Source: Solitalea koreensis
GTDB lineage: Bacteria; Bacteroidota; Bacteroidia; Sphingobacteriales; Sphingobacteriaceae
Reading direction: 5' to 3'
Length of the DNA stretch: 64,000 bases
Assembly (NCBI RefSeq): GCF_900182575.1
Contig: NZ_FXSZ01000001.1
Location: 496,001 to 560,000 of the forward strand
Part shown: one piece after another, positions 9,601 through 16,867 of the stretch
How the letters are laid out: the number at the start of each line of letters is the position of its first letter
How positions within the stretch are numbered: position 1 is the stretch's first letter
Translations under genes and position numbers: made by a program
Notes under the pieces: model-generated
Databases searched by the model: none
The model's input: only the letters and a program-made list of their open reading frames with translations
What the model was told of the DNA's origin: nothing

Positions 9601-9961
9601 AAGAAGGCAATTTAGCCGGCCCTGTTTTTTCAGTTATTACAATTGTTTTATTGGCAATTGCGTAAGCAAATGGCTGATTAATAAACAACTGTTCAAGCGC
9701 CTCGGTTAAGTCTAGATTTCTAAAAGATACAGATACAGGATTTGCTTTAGCAAGTTGCTCTTGTTTGTAAAAAACCTTATAACCGGATTGTTTACTTACA
9801 GACTCAAGAGCACTTTCTAATGAAACATTTTTACCATGAAGCGTAATGGATTCAGAATAAGCATTCGCGCTTAAAAGTAATGTTGCAACAATAATTAACA
9901 TTGACGTTAATTTGATTGGAATCAGCCGTGAAGATTTTCTAAATAGTAATTTTAACTTCAT
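6611..9961 (-). CDS. SusC/RagA TonB-linked outer-membrane protein with STN signalling domain
   Basis: TonB-dependent importer and signal transducer of 1116 residues. Domains in order: signal peptide (1-36); STN domain (about 38-110) that contacts FecR; carboxypeptidase-like beta sandwich (about 126-200); TonB-box-like VVVTTG (205-210); plug with LVILDGFQST and ATAIYGSRGANGVVVITTK; and a barrel ending in a terminal aromatic (SINTTF). Having STN plus the FecR and ECF sigma genes just upstream fits a cell-surface-signalling loop: ligand binding is sensed via STN, passed to FecR, and frees the sigma factor. Its leader of nearly 200 bases carries the ECF promoter and a fecR fossil. The near-identical paralogue at 1-1790 lacks residues equivalent to about 45-210. 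Confidence 0.96.
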   Translation of the reverse strand: MKLKLLFRKSSRLIPIKLTSMLIIVATLLLSANAYSESITLHGKNVSLESALESVSKQSGYKVFYKQEQLAKANPVSVSFRNLDLTEALEQLFINQPFAYAIANKTIVITEKTGPAKLPSSVKRRTISGVITDQSNKVLHGATVMEKGTNNVTTTDAKGAFTLTVEEKAQIQISFLGYEPRTITVGDQSVINVALKIAESSLKEVVVTTGIFKKVDESFTGASRTVTAKELEQFSNRNLITSLRNVDPSFNIVESNSFGSDPNRLPEIQIRGNSSLPNVNDLQNESRVALNTPLVILDGFQSTLQKLLDINANEVESLTILKDASATAIYGSRGANGVVVITTKAPKEGKLRVSYRGDVNVEAPDLSAYNLLNAREKLDLEKTKGLYNGDRPNFDIPLKRYYSFLLTDVNSGVDTYWLSKPLNTGVGQRHNLRLEGGDQTFRYSASMQLNDIQGVMIGSNRKTYNGTINLAYTFKNVKFSNSLMIAKGSSANSPYGNFSDYVKLNPYWKAYDENGKAIKILGDSGNDDYRGRWSTLPTNPLYNATLNTFDKSQTSEITNNTSVEFPIIQDLIMRGRIGITQGDTKSDKFRPADHTAFANYGDADIFRKGDYNYGVGSRLFYDASVNLSYSKTLGDKHTLFGGLDYNISQGQSSDYSFLAEGFTNPNFDFITMAQQYAKDGRPTGAEGLTRAIGITGNANYIYDNRYFVDGSFRVDGSSQFGANKRFAPFWSAGAGWNMHKEAFLNDSKVINRLKLRGSLGLTGSQNFSSYQALSSYRYYTDDRYINSNGAYLMGLGNKDLKWQQTMKYNVGMDAELLDRRLKLTADYYIQNTNGLVSSVNLPGSSGFASYIENIGKLNNKGYELKATAFLIRNADRQFIWSVTMGVMHNKNKIVQISQALKDAQAVIEKSTGATPSTLFKEGYSSNTIWVVPSLGIDPSTGKELYLAKDGQHTFVWNPDNLTAAGSTDPKIQGNLSTMVRYKDLSLNVVLGYRTGGQLYNQTLINKVENADYNYNVDARVYNDRWRTPGDNVQFKSLMITDLTNKTSRFVQDENTINCQNINLQYNMGFLSKRLGVEALSISASMADAFYFSTVKQERGIQYPFSRQFSLSINTTF

Positions 9962-10075
9962 AGAATAGGGATAGATTTAGGGATTTGTGTTAGCTATAAA
10001 TTGATCTTTTAATATTTTTTATTTACTATTAATTACTACATCCCCCACTTATAAGCGCACACAATTAAAAGGGAC

Positions 10076-10110
10076 GATTGTTTTTAAACAAGTAGTTTGT
10101 TCCAAATTTC
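10076..10110 (-). pseudogene. fecR-derived fossil fragment (copy 2)
   Basis: Thirty of 35 bases match the intact fecR coding sequence at 11216-11250. The flanking fecR codons are deleted or unrecognisable, but the match resumes at the promoter block. There is no open frame, so this is a remnant and not a gene. Confidence 0.75.
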
Positions 10111-10156
10111 ATTTGCTCTTTAGCCGCCAGTTTAACTTATTATTCTGTTTTAGAGA

Positions 10157-10185
10157 TAAGACGGCTATGCTGGGAGTTTGTGTAA
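10157..10185 (-). promoter_or_regulatory. Putative ECF sigma promoter for the SusC-SusD operon
   Basis: Minus-strand TTACACAAA (10185-10177), a 12-base spacer, then CCGTCTTA (10164-10157), matching the copies at 1969 and 11429 in sequence and spacing. Transcription would begin nearly 200 bases before the SusC start at 9961. Confidence 0.72.
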
Positions 10186-10257
10186 GAGAAAATGAAAAAA
10201 ATAAATAAAAAGAGGGGGGGGGCGGGATATTACCTACAAGTAGTGAGGCTTTTTTAA

Positions 10258-11403
10258 TTAATTAGAGGGGTACACAGTAATCACATTCCCCTCTTTTTTA
10301 AAGCGAACACCACCTAGTTCCAACACTTTTAATACTTCGGATAAATTTTCATTTCTGAATGTGCTACCTCCAAAACTTTGGTTTACCACATTTCCCTCGT
10401 ACTTAACTTCAATCGAATACCATCTTTCCAATTGACGCATTATTGCTTTCAAGTCTGAATTATGAAAACTAAACTCTCCGTTTTTCCACGCAATGGCATC
10501 ATCCAAATTTGTCTTTTGAAGAGAAATACCGCTTTGCAAAGGTTTAAGAACAGCTTTTTGACCCGGAACCAATAATTTTTCTACTCCGCTTGATAGTTGT
10601 TTGATTCTTACTGAACCCTCCAACAATGTTGTTTTCACATCAGGCTCATTTGAATATGTGTTGATATTAAAATGGGTTCCTAATACCTCAACTACCTGAT
10701 CATTGCTTTTAACCCTGAATGGCATTTCCTTATTTTTTGCAACTTCGAAATAAGCCTCACCAGTTAACTCCACCAATCGTTCTTTGCCTTTGAACATGGT
10801 TGGATATTTTAAGGATGTTGCCGCATTTAACCACACTTTGGTTCCGTCGGATAATTCTACTAGATAGGTCCCGCCATTTGGAGTTGAAAGTGTATTCAAT
10901 TCAACTTCCGTCACAGTTTCTTTTGCATTTACGTTATAGACAACATAACCTTCTTCATTTTTTGTAATAACAGCATTCTCCTCATTGGCAATAACACCTT
11001 TTTTCAAATTTCCCAAAACAACACTTGAACCATCTGCCAAAATTAAGGTTGCCTTATTGCCACCCGGAAGTATATCTCTATCGTTTTTGACAACTAAACT
11101 CTTAGAGCTCTCAGTGTGTCGTTGATTTGAAATGAAGTAAACTGAAAAAGAAAGAATAAAGAGAATAATAGCGGCGGCTGCGTAACGAGGCCATAACCTG
11201 ATCATTGAAGGAGCAGATTGTTTCTGAACAGGTAGTTTATTCCAAATCTCCTTGCCTATTTGGTCATAATCTAGTTCTGAGGTTTCATCTTCCTGATTAT
11301 GGGCCATGCTGAAATACCAGCTTTCAAGAAGTGTCTTTTCTTCAGGAGAACATGTTCCATCAAGATATTTTTTGATTAGAATTTTTGCTTTTGAGTTATT
11401 CAT
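10258..11403 (-). CDS. FecR-family anti-sigma / sigma regulator
   Basis: Inner-membrane regulator of 381 residues that holds its ECF sigma factor in check and relays the signal from the STN domain of SusC. The cytoplasmic N terminus (about 1-70) has the usual KYLDGTCSPEEKTLLESWY motif. One membrane segment follows (about 74-92). The periplasmic part carries the FecR domain with the hallmark LSDGTKVWLNAATSLKYP and VLGTHFNINTYS, and ends in the DUF4974-type domain (about 310-381). The gene sits between sigma and SusC and has its own ECF-type promoter 26 bases before the start, so the loop is probably self-amplifying. Parts of a duplicated fecR survive as fossils in the two SusC leaders. Confidence 0.94.
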   Translation of the reverse strand: MNNSKAKILIKKYLDGTCSPEEKTLLESWYFSMAHNQEDETSELDYDQIGKEIWNKLPVQKQSAPSMIRLWPRYAAAAIILFILSFSVYFISNQRHTESSKSLVVKNDRDILPGGNKATLILADGSSVVLGNLKKGVIANEENAVITKNEEGYVVYNVNAKETVTEVELNTLSTPNGGTYLVELSDGTKVWLNAATSLKYPTMFKGKERLVELTGEAYFEVAKNKEMPFRVKSNDQVVEVLGTHFNINTYSNEPDVKTTLLEGSVRIKQLSSGVEKLLVPGQKAVLKPLQSGISLQKTNLDDAIAWKNGEFSFHNSDLKAIMRQLERWYSIEVKYEGNVVNQSFGGSTFRNENLSEVLKVLELGGVRFKKEGNVITVYPSN

Positions 11404-11428
11404 TTAGAATATTATTCTATTTAATAGA

Positions 11429-11457
11429 TAAGACGGGTAGGTAAGACCTTTGTGTAA
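11429..11457 (-). promoter_or_regulatory. Putative ECF sigma promoter for fecR
   Basis: TTACACAAA (11457-11449), 12 bases, CCGTCTTA (11436-11429) on the minus strand, lying between the sigma stop (11513) and the fecR start (11403). Same layout as the two SusC promoters. It makes fecR a target of the local sigma factor rather than a simple co-transcript. Confidence 0.7.
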
Positions 11458-11512
11458 CAGAAAAATGAAAAAATTAAAATTAGAAAACATTGGCAAAGGG
11501 GATTTCAGTAGC

Positions 11513-12091
11513 TTAAAATTTCATCCAAAAGATGATAATTAATAGATCGCTAAGTCGAGGGCGTAAAATTTTCAAAGCGTTACTGATTTGTTTTTTAACC
11601 GTATTATCACTGATATCCAACTTATCAGCTATTTCTTTATAAGAGAGATCTGATTTCCTGCTTAATTCGAAAACTTCGCGCATTTTAGGTGGTAAAGCAG
11701 CGAACTCCTTCTCAATTAAAAGAGCCAATTCTTTTTCATGAATTTGATTTTCGGTAGTTGCTTCAGCAGCAACAATAAAACTTTCCAAAGAGGCCAAGTA
11801 ATTTCTTCTTACCTTATTTTTGTCGATCAGATCAAATATTTTATTTCTTACGGAAGCATAGAGGAAAGTGGATAAGCTTGAGGTGAGATTGATTTCGGGT
11901 GCTTTTAACCAAAGCGTGGTAAAAATATCTTGTACAACATCTTTAGCTTCTTCATCATTCTGCAATATTTTACGTGCATGACGAAAAAGGCTAGCCCAAT
12001 AACGTTTATAAATTTCTGCGTAGGCTCCATGCTTACCTTGTTTTAAAAGGCAAAACAATTCATTATCGGTATATTCTCTGTAACTCAGCAT
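11513..12091 (-). CDS. ECF-type RNA polymerase sigma-70 factor
   Basis: 192-residue alternative sigma factor. Region 2 lies near residues 22-90 (EIYKRYWASLFRHARKIL, DEEAKDVVQDIFTTLW, FLYASVRNKIFDLI). The region 4 helix-turn-helix is near 130-180 (LPPKMREVFELSRKSDLSYKEIADKL, then SDNTVKKQISNALKIL). It belongs to the SusC/FecR-linked ECF group common in Bacteroidota. It is expected to bind the CCGTCTTA-type promoters in front of fecR and both nearby SusC genes, and to be held by FecR; this pairing is inference from position. It is divergent from the aspartyl protease gene across 219 bases, in which I see no convincing promoter pair. Confidence 0.95.
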   Translation of the reverse strand: MLSYREYTDNELFCLLKQGKHGAYAEIYKRYWASLFRHARKILQNDEEAKDVVQDIFTTLWLKAPEINLTSSLSTFLYASVRNKIFDLIDKNKVRRNYLASLESFIVAAEATTENQIHEKELALLIEKEFAALPPKMREVFELSRKSDLSYKEIADKLDISDNTVKKQISNALKILRPRLSDLLIIIFWMKF

Positions 12092-12310
12092 TTGTTCTAT
12101 AACTTTGGCAAGAAAGAAAAAATTAAGTGTTTAATCAAGAGGCTATCAAATTTACTTAACGGATTATTTTATTACTCGCCAATTAAAATGAAATAACTAT
12201 TATCAAAAGATGCTCGCGTTATTATGAAATATTTCAGGAATGCATTTTTTATGATGGGGGAAAACTCCGATGTTTGAATACCCTGAACTTATTCTATACA
12301 GATTATACAG

Positions 12311-13543
12311 ATGAAAAGAACAATTGTAATTATTGCATTTTTAATTGGTTTTGCATTACCAGGATTCGCTCAAAATGCATCCTCTCTCATGAAAGTGATT
12401 GAGCAGGCATTCAAAGAACGCAAAGCTGAACTCCTGAAACCACAATTAGCATCAAATTTTGCATTAGGTGTGTATTCCCTACCCAGAGCCAATGTAGCGA
12501 TGGATCGCATATTAACACACTATGCCGCTCTTGATAAACTGGAGCTACTAAAAGAAAAAAAGAATAAAACTGGGAAAATTTTATTCGTTAAGTTTTCCTT
12601 TGTACATGAGAAGTCATCCGAGTCGGTAATCTATTTAGATCAGCAGGGTAAGATTGAACGGTTTGGTTTTTTTGACCAACTTTTTGGAATTGATATCAAT
12701 CGTCCATCTAAGTTAATGGCTGAAATTCCATTCGTGATTGAACATAAGAGTATAGTTTTAAAGGTGAAGCTAAATAACAGCGACCGTGAATTAAGAATAA
12801 TGTTTGATACAGGGGCCGATGGGATGGGTATGAAAAAAGCGGTAGCTGATGAAATTGGCCTGAAAGTAACCCGCCAGCAAAATACCAACGTTGTGGGAGC
12901 TTCCACACAGGTGAGCATATCGGGCGGTAACCTCATCAAAATTGACACATTAAAAATAGCCAACCAAAATATTGCTATTTTTCCAACTTTCAGGAATGAT
13001 CTGGACGGTTTACTGGGAGGAAATCTGTTGGCAAATTACATTACTTACCTCGATTTTGATCATTCTGTAATTAAACTCTATAGCTTTGGAACATTTACTT
13101 ATCCGGAAGGCGGAACACTTGTGCCGCTGGATTATTCTGCTGGGATCCCCGGCATAAAAGCGGGTATCAAATTGAACAGTGGTAAGGAGATTGAAAGTGA
13201 CCTTCATTTTGATACCGGCGCCGCCTATCCGATCATTCTGTACGGACCTTCGGTTAACCGGTTGGAACTTACCAAAGATTTCAATGTTGCCTATGAAGGC
13301 GTAAACTACAGTATGGGCCACCAAACACCAACAGTAAGTGGTCTTTTTGAGCATGTTAAACTGGGAGACAAGCAGGTAAGTAATTTTATTGGCACCATAC
13401 AGTCCTATTCAGAAAGTAGTGGTAATTGGGCTCCCGGAGACGGAAGCTTAGGATTAGAAATCATTCGTCAGTTCAATTGTTTTATCAATCTTGCAGCCCA
13501 TGAATATTATTTAATTCCCAATAAGAATATGGGGAATCTTTAA
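12311..13543 (+). CDS. Secreted two-lobed retropepsin-like aspartyl protease
   Basis: Predicted exported protease of 410 residues. A signal peptide ends at GFAQ (about 21). An N-terminal alpha-beta domain (about 24-125) resembles small NTF2/DUF3887-type domains. Two retropepsin-like lobes follow: FDTGADG with Asp166, completed by LDGLLGGNLL (231-240), and FDTGAAYP with Asp301. Two DTG motifs in one chain would allow an intramolecular pepsin-like active site. The gene is alone on the plus strand between minus-strand operons, divergent from the ECF sigma gene, and followed by its own terminator. Its target is unknown. A role in processing imported peptides or a regulator is possible but unproven. 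Confidence 0.85.
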   Translation: MKRTIVIIAFLIGFALPGFAQNASSLMKVIEQAFKERKAELLKPQLASNFALGVYSLPRANVAMDRILTHYAALDKLELLKEKKNKTGKILFVKFSFVHEKSSESVIYLDQQGKIERFGFFDQLFGIDINRPSKLMAEIPFVIEHKSIVLKVKLNNSDRELRIMFDTGADGMGMKKAVADEIGLKVTRQQNTNVVGASTQVSISGGNLIKIDTLKIANQNIAIFPTFRNDLDGLLGGNLLANYITYLDFDHSVIKLYSFGTFTYPEGGTLVPLDYSAGIPGIKAGIKLNSGKEIESDLHFDTGAAYPIILYGPSVNRLELTKDFNVAYEGVNYSMGHQTPTVSGLFEHVKLGDKQVSNFIGTIQSYSESSGNWAPGDGSLGLEIIRQFNCFINLAAHEYYLIPNKNMGNL

Positions 13544-13561
13544 TCTCCCATAAATACTTTT

Positions 13562-13602
13562 AAACGAGTTCTACAAGCAATCATTTATAGGACTCGTTTT
13601 CA
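13562..13602 (+). terminator. Terminator-like hairpin after the aspartyl protease gene
   Basis: Arms AAACGAGT (13562-13569) and ACTCGTTT (13592-13599), with a further 3-bp CTA/TAG pairing after one mismatch, then TTC. It lies 19 bases past the plus-strand stop. Confidence 0.65.
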
Positions 13603-13788
13603 TTAATGCACTTAGCGGCGGATTCAAACCCAGTACCCCTTGATTTTGAAATTGAAACTAGCACACCTGCTGTGGCATTACAACTTATTGAGTAGGTATT
13701 TCACAGCTTCACAACAACCTCTTTGAACATCAAAAATCTTCAAAAAATCACCCCATACTTACCCCTACGAAAAGTAAAACCAATAAAA
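13603..13788. other. Gene-free spacer with a degenerate tRNA-like stretch
   Basis: No credible coding sequence. Read on the minus strand, roughly 13615-13685 has a tRNA-like order: GTGTGCTAG, then TTTCAATTTCAAAATCAAGG, then GGGTTTGAATCC, which resembles a T-loop. The arms do not pair as a tRNA requires (only two good T-stem pairs), so at most it is a decayed tRNA fragment. Confidence 0.3.
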
Positions 13789-13817
13789 AACGCTGCTCTA
13801 TTGTATAAAGCAGCGTT
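13789..13817 (-). terminator. Rho-independent terminator (minus strand)
   Basis: Perfect 9-bp stem AACGCTGCT / AGCAGCGTT with an 11-base loop. On the minus strand it is followed by six Ts. It backs up the hairpin at 13944-13970 beyond the thioredoxin gene array. Confidence 0.75.
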
Positions 13818-13943
13818 AGTTCGTAGCACGGACGAGAATATCGAATTATCTCCAATTTGCACCAAATAACATCGTTTGATGGCATTTTAAGCTTAAAAGT
13901 ATTAGTTTTTAACCTAATTCGAACCCAAAAAAAATAAGGATCA

Positions 13944-13970
13944 AAAAAGCCGATCATTAACTAGTCGGCT
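13944..13970 (-). terminator. Rho-independent terminator of the thioredoxin gene array
   Basis: Stem AGCCGA / TCGGCT followed on the minus strand by six Ts, about 45 bases past the stop of the 14016-15326 gene. The 126 bases between this and the next terminator contain no gene I can support. Confidence 0.7.
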
Positions 13971-14015
13971 CAGCAAAAACCTGCCTTACTCGCTTTTAAT
14001 ATTGATCATCTTGTG

Positions 14016-15326
14016 TTATTTACCTAGTTGTGCAAGCAACAATTCTTTTAATGCCGGATTATTAGGAAGTGGAGCTTCAGCCGTTACCACATTTCCTTGT
14101 CGATCAAAAACCAGGTAACGCGGCATCACTTTAATTTTATAATCGTTTTGCAATACATTTACTTTGTCAGCTCTACCGCCAGCAAATAATTGAGTCCCCC
14201 CCATTTGCATATCCTTGATCATTTTCAGCCAGGTATCTTTGCCTCTTGGCCCATCAAATGCAACACTTACAAAAGCAATATCCTTATTATCGTGCAGTTC
14301 GGCTTCTAATTTATTTAAAGCAGGCATGAGCTCTTTACAAGGTCCGCAAAAGGTAGCCCATACGTCAACTAAAAGCACTTTGCCCTTAAAATCGCTCAGA
14401 GAAACCATTTTGCCATCTTTGTCAGGATAGCTGAAATTGGCCCCTTTACGGCCGGGGGTAGCATTATATAGCTTAGTTCCCAAGGCATCAACTTTGGCTT
14501 TTAAGCTTTGATCTTGAAAGTATTTTCCATACTTATTTGTCATATCCTCAAATTGAGCATAGGTTTTAATATTTGGGTTCATCCTACTAAAAATATAAAT
14601 GCCTTTTTGGCGATCAGTAGAAAGAAAATTAAGCCCATCCCCCGCCTTATTTACACTTGCGGCATAATCAGCATATAAGCTAATCAATGCTTTGCCATTA
14701 GGATAAGAAAACACATCGTCGTTTTTATAGTTGTCTTTCACCAGAAATTTTCTGCCATATTCTGCTAAACTTTCCGAAGCTGAACCTGCATTTTTTTTAA
14801 TAAGGTTCAGTACATAAAAATCCATTTCAAAATTGACCACCTGTTTCATCAATCGATTAAACGTTTCATTCCTGGTACGGATGTTTTTTTGAAAAGCCAT
14901 CATTTTATCTTTAACAAGGCTAAATTCGGAGGTTTGACTTTTTAGTTCCTTTGTTAGCGTAGTCCACGAGGATAAGACGGTGTTTTCTTCAGTTTGTTTT
15001 CCGACAAATTCCATTTGGCGATTATCAAACATGACTTCTGCTTTATCTCCTTTTTTCAGGTACACAGGAAATTGTCCGGCCTGAGAGGTGAATCCTCCTA
15101 TCATGTAGAAACCTATATAATCAGGTTCAAAGGAAAAAACAAAAAATCCGTCGCTTGTAGCAGAAGCAGCTTTAACTAGTTTAGTTTCCCCGTCCTCTAT
15201 CTTAAATAGATACACAGGTTGTTTGCCAGGAGTAGCAGACTTGATAGTTCCTCGCACCTCAGTCATTTGAGCTGAAGCACAAATGTGAAATAATAGCAAA
15301 ACTGCAATTGTTAATAGTTTTTTCAT
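14016..15326 (-). CDS. TlpA-like thiol-disulfide oxidoreductase with N-terminal DUF4369 domain
   Basis: Exported thioredoxin-fold protein of 436 residues from the ATG at 15326; a TTG one codon earlier is less likely. Signal peptide to about residue 20 (ICASAQ). A DUF4369-type beta domain (about 22-115: EVRGTIKS, PVYLKKGDKAEVMFD, EFVGKQTEEN), then a helical middle, then a TlpA/AhpC-like thioredoxin domain (about 295-436) with WATFCGPCKE (Cys327 and Cys330) and cis-proline at VMPRY. Such proteins reduce or exchange disulfides in the periplasm or at the surface. It is the last of a tandem array with genes at 16868, 18290 and 19762, and is followed by two terminators. Confidence 0.9.
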   Translation of the reverse strand: MKKLLTIAVLLLFHICASAQMTEVRGTIKSATPGKQPVYLFKIEDGETKLVKAASATSDGFFVFSFEPDYIGFYMIGGFTSQAGQFPVYLKKGDKAEVMFDNRQMEFVGKQTEENTVLSSWTTLTKELKSQTSEFSLVKDKMMAFQKNIRTRNETFNRLMKQVVNFEMDFYVLNLIKKNAGSASESLAEYGRKFLVKDNYKNDDVFSYPNGKALISLYADYAASVNKAGDGLNFLSTDRQKGIYIFSRMNPNIKTYAQFEDMTNKYGKYFQDQSLKAKVDALGTKLYNATPGRKGANFSYPDKDGKMVSLSDFKGKVLLVDVWATFCGPCKELMPALNKLEAELHDNKDIAFVSVAFDGPRGKDTWLKMIKDMQMGGTQLFAGGRADKVNVLQNDYKIKVMPRYLVFDRQGNVVTAEAPLPNNPALKELLLAQLGK

Positions 15327-15409
15327 CAAATTACGTTATATTTAAATGAATGAAGCAGGCTCCCTCCGACTTTCCTCCTATTTTTTCCCTCTTCATTAGT
15401 TTTTGGTGA

Positions 15410-16774
15410 TTAATGCTTTCTGGTGGGCTTCTTTCTGTACGAGAAAGGCGAAATATTAGATTCGTTATTCTTCATTTTCTGAATCGTAGTTTCTGCATCA
15501 GCCAGATATTCATCATTACTGCTTTTCATTTCGGCTATCAATTTAGATTGCTGTATAATAGCTGCTTTTTTCTCACCAAAATTATAAGTCGCTATGTTCA
15601 TCTTGTTTTTAACTACGAATGAATTATTTAATGCCAATGCCTTTTTCAATAAACTGGAAGCTAATTTTTTATCCTGCCTATCTTTAGAAAGCTTGGACAG
15701 CGTAACTGCAAAATTTGAGCAATAGTCGGAAGTTCTAACAGAATCAACAGGAGCGACAGGTATTGGAGCATTCTTGTCCATTATTATAGTTTCACTACCT
15801 ATTGAAGATGTTTTATCCGTAGGCAATAAAAACTCATTTGCATATGCTCGTGAAGCCTGTAAAAGTTGAAGTGTATCGGCATTTAAATTGTAGAGTCGCA
15901 TTTTAAATTCGAGGATTTTTTTATTGCTCCTATCGCCAATTTCAACAGTTTTAATATTTTCGAAAAGCTTATTCAATTGTGCTTCCTTTTCAGAAACTAA
16001 CAGTTTTCTACTTAGGATATCCTCAATCTTAGTTTTCGTTTCTTCACGAAGGTTTCTATAAAAGGAGGCAGCCGCAATTCCATCTTTTTTGCATAAAATA
16101 GCATCAATCACTTTATAATTATTAATCATATAACTATAAAGATTTGAATCAGCCCCTTTGGGAAAATTTGATCCGAGGAAAAAAAGTTGATCAGTAGTAG
16201 GCGTATTGGTTACAAACTTACTAATGTACTTTCCTAGTGCTTCCACTATCGATTTACCTTCGGCTTTCAGACGTTTTATATAGGCTTGGGCGAAGACTTC
16301 ATCATAATCGCCCGTTTTATACTTAGCATCCAACTCGGCAAAACTTATCTCTTTTTTCCCGGAAAACTTATTAAGCATTTTATCAGCCACGTCATTAAAA
16401 TCTGCAGCTGGCATAGAACTTCCGGATCTGTCGACCAAAGATTCATCAGATGGGTTGATGAACAAATAGGTAGGATAGGACTTGACTTCGTATTTTTTTG
16501 CAATTACAATCCCCTCGCCCTTTTCTGCATCAATTTTTACGTTGACAAAACCCTGATTGTACTTAACTCCAATTTCTGGTCTTGTAAACACTTGAGTTGC
16601 CATTACTCTACATGGACCACACCAACTGGTATATACATCCACAAAAATGGGTTTATTTAGTTCCTTCGCTTTTTTTACTACCTCGCTCCAGGATGTATGT
16701 TCAAATTCAATGCCTTGAGAAAAAACGGTCAGTGCACTGAATAAGAGAAAACTGCTTAATAAAATCTTTTTCAT
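15410..16774 (-). CDS. Exported protein with N-terminal thioredoxin domain
   Basis: 454 residues: signal peptide (1-20), a thioredoxin-fold domain at the N terminus (about 25-135) with the active site SWCGPC (Cys52 and Cys55) and the cis-proline segment VKSYPTYLFI, then about 300 residues of mostly helical sequence ending in basic residues (YRKKPTRKH). This order is the reverse of its neighbours, which carry DUF4369 first and thioredoxin last, so it is not a simple copy of them. Thiol-disulfide exchange is expected from the intact CXXC; the long helical part may bind a partner. It sits inside the array of TlpA-like genes on the same strand. Confidence 0.85.
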   Translation of the reverse strand: MKKILLSSFLLFSALTVFSQGIEFEHTSWSEVVKKAKELNKPIFVDVYTSWCGPCRVMATQVFTRPEIGVKYNQGFVNVKIDAEKGEGIVIAKKYEVKSYPTYLFINPSDESLVDRSGSSMPAADFNDVADKMLNKFSGKKEISFAELDAKYKTGDYDEVFAQAYIKRLKAEGKSIVEALGKYISKFVTNTPTTDQLFFLGSNFPKGADSNLYSYMINNYKVIDAILCKKDGIAAASFYRNLREETKTKIEDILSRKLLVSEKEAQLNKLFENIKTVEIGDRSNKKILEFKMRLYNLNADTLQLLQASRAYANEFLLPTDKTSSIGSETIIMDKNAPIPVAPVDSVRTSDYCSNFAVTLSKLSKDRQDKKLASSLLKKALALNNSFVVKNKMNIATYNFGEKKAAIIQQSKLIAEMKSSNDEYLADAETTIQKMKNNESNISPFSYRKKPTRKH

Positions 16775-16821
16775 TTTTCTATAACTAATTATCAGTTACT
16801 TAGCAACCATTCGAAAGAAAC

Positions 16822-16846
16822 AACCGCGTCAACTTGTAACGCAGTT
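16822..16846 (-). terminator. Weak hairpin after the TlpA gene at 16868
   Basis: Arms AACCGCGT and ACGCAGTT pair except for one position, 22 bases past the stop. The T-rich tail is interrupted, so termination would be partial. Confidence 0.4.
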
Positions 16847-16867
16847 GTAGTCAAATATGAAGATTTA

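Larger units (their letters stand above)
9962..10222. repeat. Duplicated SusC upstream region, copy 2
   Basis: Aligns with 1791-2036 upstream of the STN-less SusC. It contains the ECF promoter block, a fecR fossil and a G-rich run. The bases 10139-10195 also match the region just upstream of fecR (11409-11465), so this SusC leader appears to descend from a fecR promoter plus deleted fecR coding sequence. Confidence 0.85.

Noticed and set aside
12092..12310. Promoter for the aspartyl protease or sigma gene
   Set aside because: One TAACTTTG (12101-12108, plus strand) resembles a -7 box, but no proper -33 partner and an overly long leader; not supported.
13615..13685. Intact tRNA gene
   Set aside because: T-loop-like and anticodon-like pieces are present but the stems do not pair; at best a decayed fragment.
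13748..13957. 69-codon minus-strand frame in the 13.6-14.0 kb spacer
   Set aside because: Spans two terminator hairpins and has no ribosome-binding site or family resemblance.
16286..16660. 124-codon plus-strand frame inside the thioredoxin gene at 15410
   Set aside because: Antisense shadow with no recognisable features; the minus-strand frame has signal peptide and CGPC.
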